8,605 nt of DNA from an uncultured bacterium (GTDB taxonomy: Bacteria > Patescibacteriota > Minisyncoccia > Phycocordibacterales > UBA9973), in NCBI GenBank assembly GCA_903854645.1, contig CAINWY010000120.1:1-8605 (forward strand). Reading direction: 5' to 3'. The notes beneath the pieces were generated by a model. The model was not told the origin of the DNA. It did not search any database and saw only the letters and a list, made by a program, of their open reading frames with translations. Positions 1 to 8,605 of the stretch are shown here, piece after piece (position 1 is the stretch's first letter; each line of letters starts with the position of its first letter). A program made the translations under genes and the position numbers.

Positions 1-109
1 CTAATTTTCATACCTACCAAAACAGCATAAAGCGGCATATTCAAACATTAACTATATTTAACTTTCAAACTACTAATTTTCATACCTACCAAAACAGCAT
101 AAAGCGGCA
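1..109. repeat. Direct repeat pair, 72-nt period
   Basis: Bases 1-37 and 73-109 are identical over 37 nt (starting ctaattttcatacc, ending aaagcggca). A 35-nt AT-rich stretch separates them. The first 23 or so bases after each copy also look related (both contain aacat and then atattt a few bases later), so the duplicated unit is probably longer than 37 nt and has decayed at one end. The first copy touches the window edge, so its true left limit and the copy number are unknown. The repeat lies downstream of the minus-strand membrane protein gene. Read on the minus strand, each copy contains an open frame beginning PLYAVLVGMKI, preceded by ATG in the edge copy and by GTG in the inner copy. It may therefore be a duplicated gene start. 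A CRISPR repeat-spacer pair is possible by size but less likely. The rest of 110-153 shows no gene and no clear terminator. Confidence 0.8.
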
Positions 110-153
110 CATTTCTAACATAAAACATATTTCTATAAGGCTATATTAGCATA

Positions 154-606
154 TTATAGGATTTTATCAACCTCTTTTGCCTCTTCGTTTAGTTCATAGA
201 TTTTCTCTTCATGTTCCATTCTTATTTTTTCTTTTACCCTTTTGATCTTTATTTTTGATTCCATTACAGCTCTTTCTACAAAAGAAATTTTCCTAGAATC
301 TGTTCCGCTGGCTTCCTTCTTCTTAAAGAAATTATGTATTTGGGGTAATTTATTTTGTAACAAAATTTTACTTTTTGTAACTATTAAATACCATAATTTG
401 ACGACAGAGAGAACTATCCATTGTACTACATGCTTAGCTATATAAAGCATTATCATCTCAATGTACCTAAAGGATAGTTTTGGGGTAAATGCGGCGTTTT
501 CTTCTTGAATGATTAGCCTATCAGTTCTAATTTGCCAAGCACGAAATATTAGCATACCAAAGGCTGCTAATATCGCTGCGAGAAAAATTATAATAGGTAT
601 AATCAT
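154..606 (-). CDS. Small membrane protein of unknown function, coupled to tsf
   Basis: This encodes a 150-residue protein that I do not recognise. Residues 2-22 form a strongly hydrophobic segment, followed by a positively charged stretch (FRAWQIRTDR). A second hydrophobic, aromatic-rich helix covers about residues 49-76 (from YIEMIMLYIAKHVVQW on). The tail (about 104-150) is highly charged, alternating Lys/Arg with Glu, and looks helical or coiled-coil. The visible layout is a two-helix membrane anchor with a cytoplasmic charged tail. The ATG lies only 3 nt after the tsf stop, so translation is probably coupled to tsf and the gene belongs to the rpsB-tsf transcript. No Shine-Dalgarno motif precedes it. 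Co-transcription with translation genes hints at a ribosome- or membrane-related job, but nothing in the sequence proves this. The length of the open frame and its tight spacing support a real gene. Confidence 0.75.
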   Translation of the reverse strand: MIIPIIIFLAAILAAFGMLIFRAWQIRTDRLIIQEENAAFTPKLSFRYIEMIMLYIAKHVVQWIVLSVVKLWYLIVTKSKILLQNKLPQIHNFFKKKEASGTDSRKISFVERAVMESKIKIKRVKEKIRMEHEEKIYELNEEAKEVDKIL

Positions 607-609
607 AGT

Positions 610-1392
610 CTAACGAATTGATTCTTGGACGAAGCTTATGAAAGTAGCACCTTTTTCTTTCAAAAGGTTTCCAACTGTAATGTCGGGATTTTTGATAAAT
701 GATTGATCCATAAGAGTTTGTTCCTTGAAATAAGTAGAGATTTTTCCTTCGAGCATCTTTTTCTTTATCTCCTCAGGCTTATCGGATTCAGCCACTTCTT
801 TTTCGAAGACTTCTACAACTTTAGCTTTATCCTCTGCTGTAATGTCATCCGATTTTATGAAAGCTGGCTTCATCGCAGCTATATGCATTGCCACATCTTT
901 TGCAAGTTCGGCTGAGCCACCCTTTAGAGACACGATGACGGCACTCTTGCTTCCATGGACATAACTTCCCAATATTTCTCCTTCTATAAGATCTATCTTT
1001 CCTAATTCTATTTTTTCACCAACTTTTTGAACTACGGGATTAATTATATCAAGAGATTTTTCTTTCATAATATCTATTCCTTCATTAACTGCCATGTCAG
1101 CTAAAGTATTTGCAAGAGTTACAAAGTCTATATTGCGAGCAACGAAGTCAGTTTCAGAATGGAGGGTCATAAGTAGACACTTTCCTGCCATTTCTCTAAC
1201 AACAATGATTCCATCATGTGCTGTGCGGTCAGCTTTCTTCATAGCAATACTGCTGGATTTCTTTTTGAGTATTACAAGAGCTTTTTCCATATCACCCTCA
1301 GCTTCTTCCAATGCATTTTTGCATTGCATTACTGATACTCCTGTACCATCTCTTAATTCTTTAACTAATTCTGCGGTTATTTTTATAGACAT
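610..1392 (-). CDS. tsf: Translation elongation factor Ts (EF-Ts)
   Basis: EF-Ts is the cytoplasmic nucleotide exchange factor that releases GDP from EF-Tu so that it can reload with GTP and aminoacyl-tRNA. The 260-residue product begins with the UBA-like domain (about 1-55) carrying the family signature around LRDGTGVSVMQCKNALEEA. The EF-Tu-contacting motif TDFVAR is at residues 81-86. Core subdomains follow, with the conserved HIAAMKP block at 170-176 and the C-terminal KEQTLMDQSFIKNPDITV block. The length is within the normal range for short bacterial EF-Ts. It lies 49 nt after rpsB, the standard bacterial rpsB-tsf order, and 3 nt before the membrane protein gene. The start follows the conserved N-terminus. 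The 20 nt upstream contain no usable Shine-Dalgarno sequence. Confidence 0.97.
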   Translation of the reverse strand: MSIKITAELVKELRDGTGVSVMQCKNALEEAEGDMEKALVILKKKSSSIAMKKADRTAHDGIIVVREMAGKCLLMTLHSETDFVARNIDFVTLANTLADMAVNEGIDIMKEKSLDIINPVVQKVGEKIELGKIDLIEGEILGSYVHGSKSAVIVSLKGGSAELAKDVAMHIAAMKPAFIKSDDITAEDKAKVVEVFEKEVAESDKPEEIKKKMLEGKISTYFKEQTLMDQSFIKNPDITVGNLLKEKGATFISFVQESIR

Positions 1393-1404
1393 AATTTACT
1401 ATTG

Positions 1405-1420
1405 ATTGGCCTATTGGCCT
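1405..1420. repeat. Tandem 8-mer with GGCC dyad in the rpsB-tsf spacer
   Basis: The octamer attggcct occurs twice in tandem (1405-1412 and 1413-1420) in the 49-nt spacer between rpsB and tsf. The two GGCC cores form a short inverted repeat, so the mRNA could fold a GGCC/GGCC hairpin about 12 nt upstream of the tsf start. It stands out because the rest of the spacer is almost entirely A and T. It could be an attenuating or translational control element or simply a small tandem duplication. No U-tract follows, so a terminator is unlikely. Confidence 0.5.
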
Positions 1421-1441
1421 TAATTAATAAATAATTTAAAA

Positions 1442-2140
1442 TTACTTTTTATCTCCAACTATACCTTTATTATAAGCACTTTTGATTTGAGCAAGAAAAA
1501 AACTAATACTAGATACAGATGCATCGTTTGCAATTATAGGGAATTCTACCTTTTTAATATTACAGTCAGTATTCATAAGGGCAATAACTGGTAAATTCAT
1601 CTTGTGAGCTTCAGTTACAGCTATTTGTTCTTTCTTTGGATCAACTACAAAGATTGCATCAGGAGTACGTGTGATACCAGTAAGACCTTGAAAATTCTTT
1701 GTCATATCATCCATTTCACGATCAATTAAAAGTCTCTCCTTTTTGGTGTATTTATCAAGTCCGCCTTTTTCTTTTTGATCACGTAAGTCAAGAAGTTTGA
1801 CTATACGCTTTTTAATCTCGGGGAAGTTTGTAAGAGCACCCCCAACCCAACGCTCAGAAACATAAGGCATATTGAGAGCTAGTGCTGTCTCAATTATTTG
1901 TTGGCGAGCTTCAGCTTTCGTTCCTACGAATAAGATAGTCTTACCAGTAGCAGCTAGTGCTGTAACTTTTTCAATTGCTTTTTCAAAAAGTTCTGCAGTT
2001 TTTTCTATATTTATAATATCTACACCGTTCTTTGTTGCAAAGATATAAGGGGTAGTTGATGGGTGACGGCGACTTTTTGAGTATCCGTAGTGGGTACCAT
2101 TAGCAAACATTTCTTCTATAACACTGTTTTGTATATTCAT
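1442..2140 (-). CDS. rpsB: 30S ribosomal protein S2
   Basis: S2 is a small-subunit ribosomal protein located at the head-body junction and needed for docking of S1-like proteins and for initiation. The 232-residue product has the family blocks in order. They are an N-terminal helix and THYGYSKSRRHPSTTPYIFA (the usual GxHxGH..R.NPKM region, here slightly divergent), NGVDIINIEKT, LFVGTKAEARQQIIETA, the hallmark ERWVGGALTNF, and PDAIFVVDPKKEQIAVTEA. The final ANDASVSSI block replaces the commoner ANDDAIRSI. The length is at the short end for bacterial S2, with no long C-terminal tail. It is the first gene of the minus-strand unit, with a TATAAT box about 46 nt upstream. No clear Shine-Dalgarno precedes the ATG; a GCGGA lies too far away, at about -16. 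Confidence 0.97.
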   Translation of the reverse strand: MNIQNSVIEEMFANGTHYGYSKSRRHPSTTPYIFATKNGVDIINIEKTAELFEKAIEKVTALAATGKTILFVGTKAEARQQIIETALALNMPYVSERWVGGALTNFPEIKKRIVKLLDLRDQKEKGGLDKYTKKERLLIDREMDDMTKNFQGLTGITRTPDAIFVVDPKKEQIAVTEAHKMNLPVIALMNTDCNIKKVEFPIIANDASVSSISFFLAQIKSAYNKGIVGDKK

Positions 2141-2185
2141 ATTATTTTGTGTCCGCGATTTCGTCTTGGACTTTATGGTTAATTA

Positions 2186-2191
2186 ATTATA
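2186..2191 (-). promoter_or_regulatory. Probable -10 box of the rpsB-tsf promoter
   Basis: The minus strand reads a perfect TATAAT here, embedded in an AT-rich stretch of the divergent spacer. The expected transcription start is about 6-7 nt further on, leaving a leader of roughly 40 nt before rpsB. No convincing TTGACA-like -35 is found 16-18 nt upstream (the bases there are close to GAATGC), so the call rests on the -10 and its position. No stable leader structure for S2 autoregulation was evident by eye. Confidence 0.5.
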
Positions 2192-2319
2192 ATACTATCC
2201 GTTTTTAAGCATTCCAGCTTATTTACAAGGGCTTTTCAAACAAAAAAGCTCCTCACGGAAAGTACCCCCATAATACCAGAAAAACCATTATTTTGCAATA
2301 TCTATGATTGTCATATTTT

Positions 2320-2348
2320 TTGACCTGAGTCCATTTTTAGGGTAGTAT
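2320..2348 (+). promoter_or_regulatory. Promoter of the proS-mreBC-tgt-uvrB block, predicted leaderless
   Basis: TTGACC (2320-2325) and TAGTAT (2343-2348) form a sigma70-type pair with an ideal 17-nt spacer. A start 7 nt after the -10 box falls at 2355, which is the A of the proS ATG. The transcript would then have no 5' leader. This geometry also excludes the in-frame GTG at 2349 as the start codon, because it would lie upstream of the transcript. The remainder of the divergent spacer (about 2215-2319) shows no gene or clear hairpin. Confidence 0.6.
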
Positions 2349-2354
2349 GTGGGT

Positions 2355-3602
2355 ATGAAGCAAACACAACTATTCACTAAAACAAAGAAGGAAAGTCCAG
2401 CAGATGAGGTATCTCTAAATGCTGAATTACTCATAAGAGCAGGGTTTATAAGTAAAGAGATGGCAGGGGTATATTCATATTTACCTCTAGGTCTTCGTGT
2501 CATTAAAAAGATCGAGGATATCATTAGAGATGAGATGAATAAAATTGGCGGTGTAGAGATGAGAACAAGTGTTCTTCAAAATAAAGAAGTTTGGGAAAAA
2601 TCAAACAGATGGGATGACGAAGTCGTAGATAATTGGTTTAAAACTAAACTAAAGAATGGAGGAGAGGTGGGTTTATCTTTTACGAACGAGGAAGCCTATG
2701 CAGATATTTTAAAACAGTACATAAGTTCCTATAAAGACCTACCTGTGTATCCTTATGATTTTAAAAATATATTTAGAAATGAGACCAGAAGTAAGTCTGG
2801 GATTCTAAGAGGCAGAGAATTTTACTGGAAAGCGTTATATTCTTTTTCCAAAGATGAAGCAGAGCATAATGTATTTTATGAGAAAGCCAAAGATGCATAC
2901 AAAAATATTTACAAAAGAGCAGGGATAGGGCATTTAACATACCTTACCTTTGCTTCGGGCGGAACTTTTTCCAAATTTTCACATGAATTTCAGACTATTA
3001 CAGGGGCGGGGGAAGATTTGATTTACGTAGATGAAAATAGAGGTATTGCTATAAACAAGGAAGTTTATAATGATGAAGTTTTAGAGAGTCTGGGACTTAA
3101 AAAAGAAGATTTAGTAGAGAATAAGGCTGTTGAGGTTGGTAATATATTTTCATTAGGAACAAAATTCTCAACACCTTTTGACTTGAAATATAAAGATGAA
3201 AATGGAGAAGAAAAATTGGTTATAATGGGAAGTTACGGAATAGGATTGGGTAGATTGATGGGGACTGTAGTTGAGGTTCTTTCAGATGATAAGGGTATAA
3301 TATGGCCAGAAAGTATAGCCCCATTTAAAGTCCACCTACTTATGCTCGGCGGGGACCAGAGTGTTAAAACAGAAGCATTAAAAATTTACGAAGAGTTAAA
3401 AATGAAAGGCGTCGAAGTACTTTTTGATGACAGGGTAGATACCAGTGCAGGAGAAAAGTTTGCCGACTCTGATCTTATTGGCATACCTTATAGAGTCGTG
3501 GTTTCAAAGAGGAGTCTCGCTGATGGTGGATTTGAAGTAAAGAAAAGAATTGAAACGAATGGAAAGATAGTTCCTTTTGATAAGTTGATGGAAGAATTTT
3601 AA
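2355..3602 (+). CDS. proS: Prolyl-tRNA synthetase, short form without the editing insertion
   Basis: This class II aminoacyl-tRNA synthetase activates proline with ATP and charges tRNA-Pro in the cytoplasm. From the ATG at 2355 it has 415 residues. Motif 1 lies around SYLPLGLRVIKKIEDI (about 41-56). TNEE is at 110-113. Motif 2 is FRNETRSKSGILRGREF (140-156) and motif 3 is GSYGIGLGR (292-300). The C-terminal anticodon-binding domain (from about 324) carries FDDRVDTSAGEKFADSDLIGIP. Ordinary bacterial ProRS is about 560-570 residues because a roughly 180-residue INS domain, which clears mischarged Ala-tRNA-Pro, sits between motifs 2 and 3. Here that interval holds only a short linker, so cis editing is absent, as in some other bacterial and mitochondrial enzymes. 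A GTG two codons upstream is a possible start, but the promoter position favours the ATG. It heads the plus-strand block, 6 nt before mreB. Confidence 0.95.
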   Translation: MKQTQLFTKTKKESPADEVSLNAELLIRAGFISKEMAGVYSYLPLGLRVIKKIEDIIRDEMNKIGGVEMRTSVLQNKEVWEKSNRWDDEVVDNWFKTKLKNGGEVGLSFTNEEAYADILKQYISSYKDLPVYPYDFKNIFRNETRSKSGILRGREFYWKALYSFSKDEAEHNVFYEKAKDAYKNIYKRAGIGHLTYLTFASGGTFSKFSHEFQTITGAGEDLIYVDENRGIAINKEVYNDEVLESLGLKKEDLVENKAVEVGNIFSLGTKFSTPFDLKYKDENGEEKLVIMGSYGIGLGRLMGTVVEVLSDDKGIIWPESIAPFKVHLLMLGGDQSVKTEALKIYEELKMKGVEVLFDDRVDTSAGEKFADSDLIGIPYRVVVSKRSLADGGFEVKKRIETNGKIVPFDKLMEEF

Positions 3603-3608
3603 AATATA

Positions 3609-4632
3609 ATGTTTAAAAAAATTTACAAAATGTTTTCTAATGATATTGGGATAGATTTAGGTACCGCAAATACACTAGTGTATTTGAAGGGTCACGGTAT
3701 TGTCATAAATGAACCTTCAGTCGTTGTTGTAAATCAAAAGACTGGTCAGATCATCGCTGTCGGTGCAGAAGCCAAGCAGATGCTTGGTCGTACACCAGGA
3801 CATGTCCGTGCAGTGCGTCCAATAGTAGACGGAGTTATTTCAGATTTTGAGGTTACAGAAGAGATGCTTTCCTATTTGATTGGCAAAGCAGAAAAGATTT
3901 CAAAGAAATTTATTCGCCCTCGTGTAGTTTTGGGAGTTCCTACTGGTATTACAAATGTAGAGATACGTGCAGTTGAAGATGCAGCTCGCTCTGCAGGTGC
4001 ACGTGAGGTCTATATTATAGAGGAACCAATGTCTGCTGCTATTGGAATTAGACTTCCAGTAAAGGAAGCTATGGGCTCTGTAATAGTGGATATTGGAGGA
4101 GGTACTACCGATGTCGCAGTTATTTCACTGTCTGGAGTTGTTCGATCAAAGAATTTAAAAATTGCAGGTGACTTACTCAACTATGACATAATTAATTATA
4201 TGAAAGATGAGTTTAAACTTCTAATAGGAGAGAGGACGGCTGAAAATGTAAAAATTGCTATTGGTACTGTGGTAGAGGGAGAGTCACTGGAGGCAGAAGT
4301 AAGAGGAAGAGATTTGGTTACAGGTCTTCCTCGCCAAGTGATAGTTACAGATTCAGATATAAGGGAAGCAATTTTACCTTCAGTCTTAAGTCTTGTAGAC
4401 GGAGTAAAGGAAGTTCTTGAAACTACTCCACCAGAATTACTTTCAGATATTATGCATAGAGGCCTAGTTCTCTCTGGAGGTGGGGCTATGATAAGGGGGC
4501 TTGATACACTTTTACGAAATACACTTAAGATTCCTATTTATATTGCAGAAGACCCTCTCACTGCTGTAGCGCGTGGCACAGGCGTTGTACTTGATGATTT
4601 TGATATTTATAAAGAAGTATTATTAAACACAG

Positions 4633-4655
<23 letters not shown>
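3609..4655 (+). CDS. mreB: Rod-shape-determining actin homologue MreB
   Basis: MreB polymerises into membrane-bound filaments that direct lateral cell-wall synthesis. The 348-residue product starts with an amphipathic membrane-binding segment (MFKKIYKMFS). The phosphate-1 loop DIGIDLGTANTLVY covers 12-25, the EEPMSAAIG block with the catalytic Glu is at 138-146, and the phosphate-2 loop DIGGGTTD is at 161-168. The adenosine motif LSGGGAMIRGL is at 288-298. All nucleotide-binding elements are present and the length is typical. It starts 6 nt after proS and its end overlaps mreC by 23 nt, so the pair is almost certainly co-translated. No Shine-Dalgarno is seen before the ATG; a GGAAG inside the proS end is about 18 nt away. 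Its presence implies a rod-like or otherwise elongated cell with peptidoglycan. Confidence 0.97.

Positions 4656-8605
<3,950 letters not shown>

Noticed and set aside
1..109. CRISPR array (37-nt repeat, 35-nt spacer)
   Set aside because: Only two copies are visible, the sequence after each copy also looks related rather than unrelated as spacers would be, the repeat lacks an evident internal dyad, and no cas gene is present. The edge location prevents full exclusion.
46..110. 20-codon minus-strand ORF starting with GTG inside the inner repeat copy
   Set aside because: It is very short, has no ribosome binding site, and is best explained as a by-product of the tandem duplication.
2215..2319. 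Small RNA or gene in the divergent spacer
   Set aside because: No open frame with a start, no strong hairpin with a T-run, and no recognisable RNA motif were seen by eye.
2349..2354. GTG at 2349 as proS start
   Set aside because: It adds only two residues and lies between the -10 box and the predicted transcription start, so it would not be in the mRNA.

Overview
The window is a compact, AT-rich bacterial housekeeping region holding eight protein genes in two divergent blocks. No rRNA, tRNA, transposase or cas gene was found. Several traits suggest a reduced-genome bacterium of the Patescibacteria/CPR type, probably a Parcubacteria-like lineage. These are the low GC, very tight gene packing, a ProRS without the editing insertion domain, and no Shine-Dalgarno motif before any gene. 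This placement is an inference from the overall pattern; no phylogenetic marker was compared.

The minus-strand block, read right to left, is rpsB (ribosomal protein S2), then tsf (EF-Ts), then a small uncharacterised membrane protein starting 3 nt after tsf. A TATAAT box lies upstream of rpsB. Beyond the membrane protein, the left edge (1-153) holds a 72-nt-period direct repeat. The divergent spacer (2141-2354) also carries a promoter for the plus strand. Its geometry puts the expected transcription start on the A of the proS ATG, so the message is probably leaderless.

The plus-strand block is proS, mreB, mreC, tgt and uvrB, with uvrB cut by the window end. Gaps are 5-6 nt, or the genes overlap by 11-23 nt, so the block looks like one transcription unit. 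It joins tRNA charging, the MreB/MreC cell-shape scaffold, queuosine-type tRNA modification and nucleotide excision repair.

The most unusual feature is a pair of near-identical palindromic elements lying in frame inside two adjacent essential-type genes, tgt (6090-6180) and uvrB (8029-8119). Both encode the same hydrophilic peptide, [15 protein letters not shown]. The 56-nt core matches at 53 positions. Each element is a 91-nt dyad centred on the same core base. The outer arms differ in sequence between copies but stay self-complementary within each copy. The GC-rich core stands out from its AT-rich surroundings. In both proteins the extra residues lie between conserved blocks and all visible catalytic motifs are intact. 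This resembles the idea of the Rickettsia palindromic elements, selfish repeats tolerated inside proteins, but the sequence is not one I recognise.
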